A stretch of DNA of 64,000 nucleotides from Mytilus edulis. Its lineage: Eukaryota; Mollusca; Bivalvia; Mytilida; Mytilidae. This document shows, piece by piece, positions 36,515 through 49,030 of this stretch. A program made the translations under genes and the position numbers. Each line of letters opens with the position of its first letter. Within the stretch, counting starts at the first letter, position 1. The stretch is from contig NC_092349.1 of the NCBI RefSeq assembly GCF_963676685.1, forward strand, positions 37,244,293 through 37,308,292. Direction: 5' to 3'. Below the pieces are notes generated by a model. That model worked only from the letters and a program-made list of their open reading frames with translations, did not search any database and was not told where the DNA came from.

Positions 36515-36640
36515 AAATCAATCTGTAGTGGATCTTGTGTCCGCTTTGAGCAAAACCTCTGCTGTACTGATATATGTCCATGCCAAGGAAGTGGTATTTG
36601 TATGAATGTGTTGACCGACAACAATGATGAGATTACAAGT
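36515..36640 (+). pseudogene. Cysteine-rich fragment, unassigned
   Basis: The open stretch reads SGSCVRFEQNLCCTDICPCQ and then GSGICMNVLTDNNDE. The C-x(n)-CTD-C-x-C-x(n)-C-x-N spacing recalls Tesmin/CXC-like zinc-binding segments found in some transposon proteins. There is no start, no second motif and no splice context. Confidence 0.3.
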
Positions 36641-37077
36641 TAACCATAATATTCCGATATCGCAATATTTCGACACCTTAATGGTCCAACATCCCATGGG
36701 TCCGACGTTTCGATCATTTAATTATACTATAACTGAATATTAACATAAATAAGCTAAATAAAAGGTTCAATATTAGCAATAGGATAACCTTGTCCTCCGT
36801 TTGAAGCTGTGATTAAGTAATACTTAGTGCCAAAGTAGTCGAACTTCATCACCTCCGTTAGTTAAAATACAAACTTCTTTGTCAAGATGTTGATTAATTA
36901 GACATCTCAAGGTACACGCCAGCCGACCAAAGAAAAATCAAACACAGTTTGACGTACAATGAGTGATCATATTATCCTTGTGATGTTTTATATCAAAATG
37001 GTCTATTTGTTGATATAAATATATTAGTAGCACTTTACTTATTTTAGTAATGTTAGTTAGTACTTTTATCATATCTA

Positions 37078-38102
37078 ATTAAGTGATGTGAATACAATTG
37101 CGTTATGATCATGATCCAGACTCAAAATTATTTTATCACAATAATAAAAAAAAAATCTGCCCTATACATTGTAGTCTGATCTTGAAGCGGTTTGCAGGCT
37201 TAAAAACAGGAGACCATACGTTTCCTCAATTTTCATTTACAGTTCATCATGGGATTTTTCTATGAAATTTAAAAATACGTCATATGTTATATTTTCCCCT
37301 TGCTTCAAATATTTTGTTTCGGATTATTATATCAAACTTGCAGAAATATGTTTGTAAATAGGTGCAATCAGTTGATATGGAGATATTATAAGATTTAAAT
37401 AATGCAAGGGCGACTACAGATACATTTGTGTGAATTAATGGTTGATTTTCAAAGACTCAAAGGACCCAAAAATAACTATGTAAAACAATTCAAACCGAAA
37501 AAAAAACATCTAATATATACATATACAAACGGAAAAATACCTATGAACCACAACAACAAAACAATGAATAATTTTGTTTCGCCGGCAAACGGTAATGCAG
37601 TCGAAGGCAAAATTTCTCCTTCTGCATACTTTATTCTAATAACCTGAGAACTAACATCGGCATTAATTTTTTTTTCATTTAAGCAATCTGTGTGAATGCT
37701 TAAAATAGTTTAAAGGGCTACACTTGACGTTGACTAAAACGCTAATGCGATCGCTTTTTATCGTCTTAATGTTTATAAATAAAAATGACGCGGGGGATAG
37801 CTTAAACAATTACTTTTTCGGATGCGGAAAGCGGAAATATTAACAAAAAAATCTGCGGACGGGTCCGTCTTACAAAAAATTAAATTGGTGTGGCCTCATA
37901 GGAAAGTTTCCTTAAATCTTAAAAACATGCAGTTGTAATCTCCCAACCCTCTACCCCTCTCCCGTCTTTACCTAGTTATATTATTAACAAAAAATAACTA
38001 CTGTGGTTGTTATATTCTTCTGCTTGTCTTTAAAAATATATTATATGAGAGAGGTTATTAATCACATTAAACCACTTGTAATCAGTAGTATAAAATAATC
38101 TG
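37078..38102. repeat. Tandem duplication, unit 1 (about 1,025 bp)
   Basis: It begins 'attaagtgatgtgaatacaa' and ends 'agtagtataaaataat'. The whole unit is repeated directly downstream. No coding content was recognised. The frames in it are made of the duplication. Confidence 0.85.
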
Positions 38103-40586
38103 ATTAAGTGATGTGAATACAATTTGCTTTATGATCATGATCCAGACTCAAAATTATGTTATTACAATAATAAAATAAATCTGCCCTATAGTTGTCTGAT
38201 CTTGAAGCGGTTTGCAGTCTTAAAAACTAACAGGAGACCATACGTTTCCTCAATTTTCATGTACAGTTCATCATGGGATTTTTCTATGAAATTTAAAAAA
38301 TACGTCATATGTTATATTTCCCCCTTGCTTCAAATATTTTGTTTCGGATTATTATATCAAATTTGCAGAAATATGTTTGTAAATAGGTGCAATCAGTTGA
38401 TATGGAGATATTATAAGATTTAAATAATGCAAGGGCGACTACAGATACATTTGTGTGACTTAATTGTTGATTTTCAAAGACTCCGAGAGAAATCGCTTTG
38501 CAGCATGCGTTACCGTTAAAATAGACAAAAAATGATTAATATTTAATATGATAGAAATATATTTTCCCAACAGTAATACAGTATTTTCATAGTACTGTAT
38601 TGATTCGTTTTTGCATTTGTTATGACTCGATTTTTCTACTGGAAGCATCCGTAAATTGAAATTGCACCCATGACCTTTGACACCGATTTAAAAACAATTG
38701 CATCTAATTGCTTTTGACAACTGGGATATTTAAAAGTACACATTCTTAGCTTTCCAGTGATATATAATTTTACCGTATGTTAGATAGGTTTATTAAACAA
38801 TGTAAATTTGTCTCTCATATCACTCGCCATAATAGCTTCCTTGTTAGCGGCAAACCTCTATAAAGATAATCATGATAGGAAATACAGGCGCGGGAATATC
38901 GTATTAATTGGAAGTGCAAATTTTCTAATGTTTTAGGCGAAGTTTGAAAAGTAAAGTCGACCGATTATAATATTTTTTTGAAAACATAAAATCATAGGTA
39001 TTGACAATATAAATCAATAGAAGTTGTTATAAAACTCGAATTATGGCTTGGGTTTTGATATTTCTTTACTTTATCAACTGCCAAATGCTTTTGTCCAGTT
39101 CAACAAGACATGTAATGTGAACTCATACTTGCAGCACATTTATGACTTCTTGTATTAGGGAGCAACATTTGACATGAAGGTGAAGTAGGGTTACAAGGGG
39201 GGGGGGGGGGGGGGGAACGGAGGGTTTGATTTTCAGTCTGAATTTTTCATGCAAAACGCGATCAATGTTATTTAGTTTTTCAAATTATATTTTTTTTAAA
39301 AACCAACAATATAAGGTAAGGGGGAAATGTAACTTCAGAATATTTTGTTTTGTCATCTGCTAGACCAGAATATTTTTTCCACCCAAATTTGGGATCAGAA
39401 TATTTTCTAGAAACAAATTACTCTCCCCCCTTTTTCCCCTTTTAAAGTCAAATGGTTGTTCCCTTTCCATGCTCACTATTAATTTTAGCTTCTGGTGCAT
39501 CATATATTGAACTGTAAATTTGAACAATTATTTCAACTGCTTTAATTGATCTCCATTGAAAAGCTATATGGTAGATGCATTTCCTCCTTCACAGGACATG
39601 ACCTATAACTAGCAACACGTAGGGTGTCTTGCAAGAAGCAGGAACTGCTCATCATCCCAGAAAACATGTGTTCACCTTCCGTTTTTTGTAGGGGCTAGAG
39701 CTATTCTTTGGTGTGTGTACATTCTACTTTTTTGTGTTATATGATGGTTGTCTGTATTATATATCAGTCGATTTGGTGTTCTCATTTTTTTCTTTGTCTT
39801 TTTGGAACCTTGTGTATAATAAGATGTGGTTAGAGAGGCATTTATACAGTTCTACATCCAAGTCATTATTTGTTTACAACTAATACAGGTCAGAGCAAAG
39901 CTTTCATTCTACACAATACATTTTCCTACACCAAACAGCAAGCTATAAAGGACCCCAAAATGACTATGTAAAACAATTCAAACCGAAAAACCTTCTAATA
40001 TATACATATACAAACGGAAAAATACCTATGAACCACAACAAAACAATGAATAGTTTGTTCCGCCGGCAAACGGGAATGCAGTCGAAGGCAACATGTCTCC
40101 TTCTGCATACTTTATTCTAATAACGTGAGAACTAACATCGGCATTTTTTTTTCATTTAAGAAATCTGTGTGAATGCTAAAAATAGTTTAAAGGGCTGCAC
40201 TTGACGTTGACTAAAACGCTAATGCGATCGCTTTTTATCGTCTTAATGTTTATAAATGAAAATGACGCGGGGGATAGCTTAAATGATTACTTTTCCGGAT
40301 GCGGAAAGCGGGAATTTTAACCAAAAAGTCTGCGGACGGGTCCGTCTTACAAGAAATTAAATTGGTGTGGTCTCATAGGAGGACATAGGAAAGTTTCCTT
40401 AAATCTTAAATGCATGCAGTTGTATTCTTCCTACCCTCTACCCCTCCCCCGTCTATTCCTAGTTATATAATTAACAAAAACTAACTACTGTGCTTGTTAT
40501 ATTCTTCTGCTTGTCTTTAAAAATATATTATATGAGAGAGGTTATTAATCATATTAAACCACTTGTAATCAGTAGTATAAAATAAT
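38103..40586. repeat. Tandem duplication, unit 2, split by a 1,463 bp insertion
   Basis: 38103-38483 matches the first part of unit 1, and 39947-40586 matches the rest. In unit 1 the two parts are contiguous (ctc|aaagg at 37458/37459). Positions 38484-39946 are extra and contain a G19 run at 39197-39215. I found no clear terminal repeats or target duplication for the insertion. Confidence 0.85.
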
Positions 40587-41009
40587 GTTGATTGTTCTGC
40601 CCCTTGTAGGCAATACAATTATTTTTTTGTTGACTCATATTCATATTTCGAAAACAATCACACACCTAATCTAATGGGCATTTAAAAAGTCAAGGAGTGA
40701 ATGTATATGTTCAAACTCTTTTCTGTCATTTTATAGAACAAAAAAAAAACGATGGACCTATGTCAATTTGACCTGCTCTGATACCATATCTGGCCTTAAA
40801 TTTTACTTGATTTCATTTTTGTTAACCACCGAGATTTTGTGTATCGATAGGTAATCGGAAATCAAATAGGGACTATATGTGTACTACTTATTGCGGACCT
40901 GTTTCTGTATTGTTATTAGTTGAATTTATGATTTAAAAAATCATCAAAGATCCATCGAAACAACATCTAATACCAAAATTCAATCACACTTTTAAATCAG
41001 GATCCTGCT
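40587..41009. other. Spacer, nothing recognised
   Basis: AT-rich with no credible frame. The last part could be further decayed retroelement sequence. Confidence 0.4.
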
Positions 41010-41640
41010 TAACTGACTTTATATGAATCTAATACGAACAATAAACACCGCTGTTAGATTAATGTTGTTATCTACATCTTCAAGCTTAAGGGGAAGCTTC
41101 ATAACAAAATTATGGTAAAAGAGATTGCTTTTCAATTCCTATTGTAAATATCCATTTTTTCATGTTGATGCTTCCTTGTCACCATCGTATGGTGTTTATA
41201 TATCTCAACTTGTTCGATTCGCTCGTTAATGTAACAACGTATTTGGTTTAAACGAGAATTATTACACCAGTGTTTTCAAAATTACAAACGAGTGAAAATA
41301 ATTACAAAGTTTTATCATCGGTTAACGTACACCATTCGTAAATAACAATCAACATGAAGACATCTTATACGTTCAGGTATTTCACATCTAATTTTATATG
41401 GTAATATTATATACATTGCACAAAAATGTCGACATTTACTTCAAAATTAACAAAACCGTTAACAAGACTTATTCAGAAGGGATAACGTTACAATACAGTT
41501 GTCATTACAGATTGCATGTTTTGGAATTAATATTGATTTACTCTAAGGGTCTTTGCATCGGAAATAAACATATTTATTTTAAAACCAGTTGTTGGCATAA
41601 TACGAGTCAAGTTATTCTCATATATTGTATGATGGTTTGA
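41010..41640 (+). pseudogene. Decayed Penelope-like element, C-terminal reverse-transcriptase part
   Basis: The broken frames read 'SPSYGVYISQLVRFAR', 'NNVFGLNENYY', then 'RSGISHLIFYGN' and 'AQKCRHLL'. These are hallmark thumb and C-terminal blocks of Naiad-type Penelope-like reverse transcriptases in invertebrates. There are many stops and frameshifts. It lies on the same strand as the fragment at 34835-35105, so both may be pieces of one element. Confidence 0.7.
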
Positions 41641-41655
41641 TACAAAACACATCAT

Positions 41656-41686
<31 letters not shown>
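41656..41686 (+). repeat. Poly-G tract (31 G)
   Basis: An uninterrupted run of 31 G, just downstream of the decayed Penelope-like element. Such runs are prone to length error in assembly. Confidence 0.95.
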
Positions 41687-41687
<1 letters not shown>

Positions 41688-41907
41688 TTGTGCTTGATTT
41701 TTTATAGGATGAAGACATAATCTTACAATGAATTTAATTGAAATTCGGAGTTGGCATGTAAGTTAATGCTTGCATTGTTGTCTTTTTGCGTTATTTCTTT
41801 TGTCTACTTTTTTTTATCAACGGACTTGAACTTCTTTAAAACTTAATTGTACTGTGTGTATTGTTGTGTGTTTGTTATTCTGCACTGACTAGGTGTATAG
41901 TGCGAAG

Positions 41908-42213
41908 GTTGACACCTCACAACATATGTTTAACGCATGTTTGTGCCTTTCCCAAGTCAGGAGCCTCTGTCCTTTGGTAATCTTGTATAAATTTTTAATT
42001 TTACTTCATTTAATAGTATATAATTTGGGGTTTAGTTTGACGTCCATTTTCACTGAATTAGGACACATTTATGTTAAGGGTCCAGCTAAAGCCCGCCTCT
42101 GAGTACGGGATTTTCACGCTGTGTTGAAGATCCATTGGTGACCTAAGTCTATTATCTGCTTTGGTCGGATTGTTGTCTCTTACTCAATCTCCATATCCAT
42201 TTTTAATTTAATA
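41908..42213 (+). repeat. Composite dispersed repeat (head plus reversed-R1 tail)
   Basis: 'cttgcccaagtcagg'-like head ('tttcccaagtcaggagcctc'), then 'gggtccagctaaagcccgcc' and 'ggtcggattgttgtctctta', as at 36180-36514. Confidence 0.78.
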
Positions 42214-42656
42214 ACTCTGGAAAAGCAGATCTGAGATTCTAAATTTGAAAACAAATTTCCTTTCAAAAAACAGTTTTTTACTTTATAAAATTGATTCAAG
42301 TATACTTGAAACCGAGTGTTACGTGCATGTGAACTTTTTATTTTTTTTAATTCTAGAAAGCCTTTTTTTGAAATTTTAGTCGATAGCTATGATGCTTCGA
42401 CCAGTCAAAACAATAATGTTAAACAATCTAACATCTTGATTTAAAAAGTTGCATCTTACCAATCGCTCTAGATTAATAAATAAATAATTAGCAAGGAAAT
42501 CATGATAGGAGATGCAAGGTCTGGAATATCATACAAACTGGTAAACATAAACTTTATATGCAGGCCCTGCTAGGTTGTTGCTACATAGAAACGGAATGTT
42601 CATAATTGAAAATCTATATATCAATATATAGCTTACGTAGAAAAGTTTTTGTCTGA

Positions 42657-42745
42657 TACAATTGAGAAAGGGAATGGGGAATGTGTCAAAGCGACAACAA
42701 CCCGACCATAGAGCAGACATCAGCCGAAGGCCACTAACCCTTATT
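42657..42745 (+). repeat. Dispersed repeat R1, partial
   Basis: It carries 'ggaatggggaatgtgtcaaa', 'cgacaacaacccgaccatag' and 'cagccgaaggccactaac'. Confidence 0.78.
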
Positions 42746-44747
42746 GTCAATGTCTAGATAAAAAGCACAAAGGCAATATTGCGAATCATTTCTTATTTTA
42801 GATCAGACTGGATGAATATAAACAATTTAAAGACAAGGTGTCTGTGCATTCAAGAACTTAGTCTTATACTACTGAAAAAGTAAGTTGTCGTTCTTAAATA
42901 TTTTTTAATATTTTCGAATCAGAATCTCTTCAAATTGGTAACTTTTTTTCTAATCAGATCGATGAAACATGATTGACAGTAATGGGCAGTGATTTACAAC
43001 CGAGAAATCGCCAAAAAAATTAAATGAAAACGTTAATCGAAAACACTATGTTAATTAGGTGAAACAGCAGCTGGCAGATGCATAAAAGGTGCGTTTTCAA
43101 CAAAAACGAGCATTTACAATAGATCTAATTTATTTTCAAAAAAGACATCAAGAATTGTAGTGTGCATCAAATAAGTTAATTATAGAGAACTACACATCAT
43201 ATTTCATCATCGGAATTGATTCTTGACCACTTTTCTTCTTTTCTTCTATTTTTTTGGCTACAAGTTGAAATTTAGAAATGATTAGTGTATGAATCGACTG
43301 ATGTTTTTTTCTTACCTTTCATTTTCAAAACTGCGTCTAACTATAATTTCAAACGAAGTAAACAACACTATGACACGAACTGATTTCCAAATTTATAATA
43401 TTCATACTTCAGAATTCATTCTATTCTTCTACACTGACAAGTATAAGAAGTCTATTTTATCTAGGTTCTTTACCAAGGCAGAAAAAGATGAATGTTACTA
43501 TTATTTAAATCCTTAACAAGGACCATTGTCTTCTCCTTACGTTTTTTCATTTACATTGCGTCATAACCAGTTGTAGCTATTATGAAATAACGGCAACATC
43601 ATCTATGTCGCAAATGAAAACAATTGTTACAAATGACATAGACATGAAACAATCGGTGAGTTACCCAGATGAAGAAATTTAAATGGAAGCCAAAATGGAG
43701 CAGGAATCAAACAGGGTTCCATCAGAATGTGTATAAAACCAATTTTAAAAGACATTGTGTCAAAATCAGTTGTTTTATGATGCAGAGTTGGTTGCATCAT
43801 GTATATCGAGCCTCAAAAGACATCAACATACTAGACTAAGCTAATTCAAATAACGTGTTAAATATTTTAATCGCATTCACTGTTTCAAAGTTCAACGTTT
43901 ACGAGTTCTTATCAACTGAACTCTCAAATAAGTCTCAAAATGAAACTGTGCGACCAAATACATCATGCAACCATATAAAATGTGATCCTCTATTTCAATT
44001 CCAAATTAGCAGAAAGATCAGTTTCATTTTTCAACATTATACCAAAAAGTCTAAGTTCGTTATGCGGTGAGATGACACGTACAACCCGCAGCGAAAGCTG
44101 AAACAATTTAATAAAATACAATGCAGGGTTTTGCTTTTAACCCAGCCCCTACTCTTACCCTCCCTCAAAAAATAGTTTCAAATTAATATTTTTCATTTCG
44201 ATCATCGAATATATTCATGGTGTTGATTAATTGGTGATTTGGCCTAAGTTGAAGCTAAACAAAATGTGTACAAGTTCAGTGAGAATGTACCTATAATGTT
44301 TACCATTAAAACAAATATTTATACATATAAAAACAAAGTTTAAATAGCATAATAAAAATAAAATTCGGTTAAAACATTATGACAGACAGATGTTACAGTA
44401 TTAAATTTCAATTTACTCTTATCCGTTTATTTAATTAAATTTGCACAATTGAACATTGATCAAATCAAAATGAATAACAACAATATATGTGCTGTTCTTT
44501 AAATTTGATCTAGTGCTTTCCTTAATATACCAGTTTTGTGGCAAGAAATAGTGCATATCATACCACGTCTTCTCATATATATATCTTTTCCTTTATATTT
44601 CCTTCCTCACCTTTGTTATTGATATGACAAAATGTTGAGTAGCAAATCCGACTACCATGCATAATACTGGGAAGAGTCATTATGATTAAACCTCATTCTA
44701 CCTTACCGCAATCACACGGAATCCTTGCAAATATCAATATGCATTAC
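42746..44747. other. Intergenic stretch, nothing recognised
   Basis: The frames at 43289-43516 and 43855-44070 are open but have no signature, no splice support and ordinary AT-rich composition. I cannot assign them. Confidence 0.4.
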
Positions 44748-44822
44748 CTGCGCCTGCATCTTCTCTTTTATGTGAGCTGTTTACACAGACAACCGTTTCT
44801 GATCTATCAGAACATGTCTTGC
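44748..44822 (-). pseudogene. Gene B' tail exon candidate
   Basis: It is 75 nt, acceptor ATTACAG, donor GTAATG and phase 1 at both ends. It encodes KTCSDRSETVVCVNSSHKRE and then DAGA. Position and phase fit a tail exon after exon 7'. I see no counterpart in gene B. Confidence 0.45.
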
Positions 44823-45466
44823 CTGTAATAATTAAATAAAGAAAAAGAAGTAATGGACTTCAACAAAGGATACAAAAACAATGTACTTTGTTTTTTTGTT
44901 GAATTTACGCTACAACCAAAAACGTCTCAAGATATTATTGCATGCATTGAAGATTCATACGATTCAAAAGTTTAATAGGTCAAAGCATTCAAACATGTAT
45001 GTTGTTTTTACGTATTAAATGCATAACCTATGAATTCACGATTTCTCAAAAACACCATTTGAATAAGATATAGAAAAACAAAAAGAATGCTTGATTTGAC
45101 CCATAACTCTAAGGTAAGATCATACTGATGGGAAGTATTCTTTCTGTAATTATATAGGTTTGTAAAAGACTTGAACGGGTGAATTATGTGAGTATGAAGC
45201 GGGGAAATGGGCATCAATTTACACTTCCACATCTCCATAGATCACAATATGAAGCGTAAATATTCTGAAGTTGAAAAAAATATGCAAGAGAGAAGCGCAT
45301 TATCATAATGACAGTTTTTCTTGAAATTTTACTATAGGTCCAAAACGTTTTATAGTTTACAATTAGAACTAGTTGCACACAGTTAACGCGTAAACCGATA
45401 CCAATATTGGTATCAATATTGAAAATAACTTATACATATTGAAAAAACGCTTACACATATACTTAC

Positions 45467-45586
45467 AAGAAGTTCTGAATCCTTCGCGTACGCTGATAGT
45501 TTTCGTATTACTGATGAGAACCAACGATGAACATGTCAGAAGAAACGTAAGTACACAACTTATACAAGGGATTTGATAAACATCAT
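45467..45586 (-). pseudogene. Gene B' exon 7-like (transmembrane segment)
   Basis: It is 120 nt like gene B exon 7, with acceptor TTTTTGCAG and donor GTAAGT, and no stops. It encodes ISCVLTFLLTCSSLVLISNT followed by KTISVREGF. Confidence 0.75.
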
Positions 45587-45684
45587 CTGCAAAAAGCAAT
45601 TGTACATGATGTAATGGTTATATTTTGCGGAGAGATACAACCAGTCCATTTGCAAAGACAATATAAAGACAACGAAAAAAAGTA

Positions 45685-45815
45685 AAATCACGAAAATACT
45701 GGAATCAGAGGAAAATTCAATCGCAAAGTCCCAAATCACTTAGCAAAATTAAATGACAAAACACATCAAACGAGTGGACAACAACTGTCATATTTCTGAC
45801 TTGATAATAAGTAAA
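45685..45815 (-). repeat. Dispersed repeat R4
   Basis: It carries 'actggaatcagaggaaaatt', 'gcaaagtcccaaatcac' and 'aactgtcatatttctgactt'. Confidence 0.75.
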
Positions 45816-46044
45816 AAGACTTGGAAAACACTACTAGTATATCGTAGATGCATGATTTATTTGAACTAGATGTCAGTAACTTTGAATACTCTCAGATCAG
45901 TACTTTGTGTCTTTTTGTTGTTGAATATACAAGTACCCGGCCACGTTCACTTTGTGTTTTTTTTGTTAAATGTATGTTATTTGTATCCATCTGAGTAAAG
46001 CATTTTTCAACTGGTGTTTATAGTTCGTTCTTATGATGTAATGT

Positions 46045-46395
46045 GACATCCCTGTCCAAGTTTAGGGAAAGGGGTTGGGATCCCGGTAACATGTTAACCC
46101 CGCCACATTCTATAAGTGCCTGTCCAAAGTCAGGACCCTGTATTTCAGAGGTTGCCGTTTGATGATGTGTTACATAGTTGTTTTTCTTTCATTTTTGTAC
46201 ATACTTTAGGCCGTTAGTTTTCTTGTTTTAATTGACATTTGTCATTTCGGGGCCTTTTATAGCTGACTATGCGGTATGGGCTTTGCTCATTGTTAAACGC
46301 TGTACGTAGACCTATAGTTGTTATGTTTTGTGTTATTTAGTCTCTGGTGGAAATTTGTTTCATTGGTAATCATACCTCATCTTCTTTTTTTATAT
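46045..46395 (+). repeat. Composite dispersed repeat (head plus R3 tail)
   Basis: 'aacatgttaaccccgccaca' and 'gcctgtccaaagtcaggacc' are followed by 'ggccgttagttttcttg', 'tatgcggtatgggctttgct' and 'tcattggtaatcatacctca'. Confidence 0.75.
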
Positions 46396-47425
46396 AATTT
46401 TATATATAGCACAAATTAAGACATTCATTTAATACAAAAGATAATAAAAGTATGGAACAAATAACATTGAATATCGAAATCGAAGCCACTTATAATTTGT
46501 AAGACAATATTATGGACAAGAAAAAAAAATCCTCAAAACTCAACAACACATTAAACATGTTAAAGAGAATATTCATGATTGAGCAACTGAACTCGTATAA
46601 CACGTTGAAGTGTGTCATAATTATTTATATGGAAGAACAAAAGGTAGGGTAAACATAATTTTCTGCAAAAATAGCAAGACTTGATTCCTATTTTATCGAT
46701 CACTTTAAAATGTGATATTATTTTTGCATACAATGGGGTTAATAAACGGACTGCAGCTAATTAGTATTGTCAATTAAAACTCAATAATGAATCTAGATAT
46801 AAACTGACTAAATCACTGTTTAATTATAGAAAAAAATATTCTACTGTAATTGCACGAAGCAAGTAAAATGAATTGTTACGGTGTATGCGAAATGCAAAAC
46901 AACACACGATAACCATCAAATGTGTCAGGTTATTTTTTTTATGTCTTAAATGACTTTTAATTCAGTCTGAGTGTCTTTTGGATCGATTCTTCAATCCAAA
47001 AGTACCTACATATATATCGGGATATTTACTTTCAGAAGTCTAGTGTAATATCAATTCCATAAAATGCGTAAATGTATTATATGAATCATCAGTTTAATAT
47101 TTATTAATAAAATATGATACGGATCTGTTCACAAGTCTTGAATAAGTTGTGTGATGAACACTTTGGAACAGTGTCGGAAAAGACAGGTATTTTTCCGTGA
47201 GGTTAATTTCTGACAAATACATTAGGTTAATAGTTTTCTTCAATGGAAATTTGATATAATATGGTGTATTTATTTTATTAATATGATATTTTGTGAATTG
47301 AGATGGTAAAGGTTAATAACCACTTATTAACCATCAATAGTTTGTTAGCAGAGGTTTGCAATACCACAAATCTATGTTTCACATGTTTCAGTCACGTTGA
47401 TAAATGAACAGTGCATTGTAGCTAC

Positions 47426-47527
47426 CTATTTTTAAAAACGTTAGAATAGAACACGATGTCGATCCTACCGTTACCAGTGTGGCTTAAATTGGTCTCCGAC
47501 GTTCCCAAAATGTTCTTTTTAGACGAT
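47426..47527 (-). pseudogene. Gene B' exon 6-like, with in-frame TAA
   Basis: It is 102 nt (two codons shorter than in gene B), acceptor TTGTAG and donor GTAGCT. It encodes RRPI-stop-ATLVTVGSTSC and then ILTF. The stop replaces a leucine codon. Confidence 0.72.
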
Positions 47528-47859
47528 CTACAATTGATAATAAAAAACATGATAAAAAAACATTTCACGATTGTCATTCGGTACATGTATATTGATAAGT
47601 ATAATCGTTGAAGAATTATTAATGGCCAAATATGATACTGGATTGAGAAAGATCAAGTAAAGAATCACGAAGGACATCTTATCGACAAGATATGGTTTGA
47701 TTAGACCAAAAGTTTTCAAAAATTGGAATATTTGAAAAAAATAAAATCCGGTTCGTGAAAAGTACCCTTTTTTATTATTATGTAAAATTCAAAAAAAACA
47801 AAACCAAAAATTCAAAACAGAAAGTCACTTATCATCATTAATACAAAGTAATAAATTTA

Positions 47860-48050
47860 ACGGTACCAATTTTCTTGCACCAGATGCGCATTTCGACAAT
47901 ACATGTCCCTTAAGTGATGCTCGTGGCCAATATATTTGAAATACAAAGCTTATATAAAAGATGAAGAGCTATAATCCAGAAGGTCCAAAAAGTATAGCCA
48001 AATCCGTGAAAGGAATCAGAGCTTTGCATGAGTGAGATGCATTCCTTAAT
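47860..48050 (+). repeat. Dispersed repeat R6-related
   Basis: It carries 'accagatgcgcatttcgaca', 'aagtgatgctcgtggccaat', 'aagatgaagagctataatcc' and 'aatccgtgaaaggaatcaga'. Confidence 0.78.
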
Positions 48051-48119
48051 TCATAATAATTTCTAATATTTTGAAACAGCAAATTTTGATAACACAAAAA
48101 GTCCGTATTTTCATGGCAG

Positions 48120-48890
48120 TACCGAAGTACTGGCTATTGGCCTGGTTATACCCTCGGGTATGAAAAAGCCCGTACCAAGTCAGGAATATGACAGATCTTA
48201 TCCATTTGTTTGATATGTCTGAACTTTTGATTTTGCGATTTGATTATGACTTATATCTGGAAGTTGACTTTAAGGGTCGGTTGAAAACAAAACATTACGA
48301 CAACAGATATAATTTTAGCTTCCCAATTGTTATCTTTTCATGTTTAAACCAAGAGATTCAAAATGGTGAAGTTGTAATCATCACTTCGCAAACGCTCGCC
48401 ATTACAACTACAGTACCCTTCCACGAATGCGACCTACCCAATAAGACTATTTACCGGCTTTGTAACAACATGAGCAACACGATTGGTGTCACATTTGGAG
48501 CAGAATCTGCTTCCCATTCCGTAGCACCTGAAATCATCCCTAGTTTTGGTGGGGTCTGAGTTGTTTATATACCCCTATTTGTGACATTTTTTCTTCATGC
48601 ATTATTGTCAATATAATTGAAATTGATGCGACTGTCGTACAAGTAGAGGTTTAGCGCTATAAAACCAAGTTCAATTCATAGTTATTTACATTTGAAAATG
48701 CCTGTACCAAGTCAGGAATTTGACAGTTGTTGTCCGTTCGTTTGATGTGTTTTATCCTTTATTTTTTGCCATTTGATTCGGGTGTTTCCGTATAATCCTC
48801 GGAGTTCACCGTTTTGTGAATTTACTTTTTATAAACTGAACAAATCAAAAGCTCAGACACATCAAACGAATTGAAGGCAACTCTAATTTT
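48120..48890 (+). repeat. Cluster of R7/R4-type dispersed repeats
   Basis: Two copies of the 'accaagtcaggaat..gacag' block (about 48173 and 48706) flank an R7 block (48410-48560, 'cctacccaataagactattt'). An inverted R4 scrap follows at about 48835-48890. The 123-codon frame at 48188-48559 is composed of this repeat DNA. Confidence 0.7.
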
Positions 48891-49030
48891 CACGACTAAG
48901 AACCGGGATTTCATTTTGTTGTAAATCGTGGATTAAAGATGGATTTATATATCAAAATAGTTCGAAAGCCAAACAAGTTAAAGTTGCAGAGCATGAATGA
49001 TTCAAAATTCAAAAAAGTTGTGCCAAAATA

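Noticed and set aside
37078..40586. CRISPR-like or satellite array
   Set aside because: Only two long units, no short regular repeat-spacer structure, and a eukaryotic context.
43289..44070. Two open frames of 75 and 71 codons on the plus strand
   Set aside because: No family signature, splice context or repeat support. Lengths like this are expected by chance here.
48188..48559. 123-codon plus-strand open frame
   Set aside because: It is composed of dispersed repeat blocks found elsewhere in non-coding contexts; no domain was recognised.
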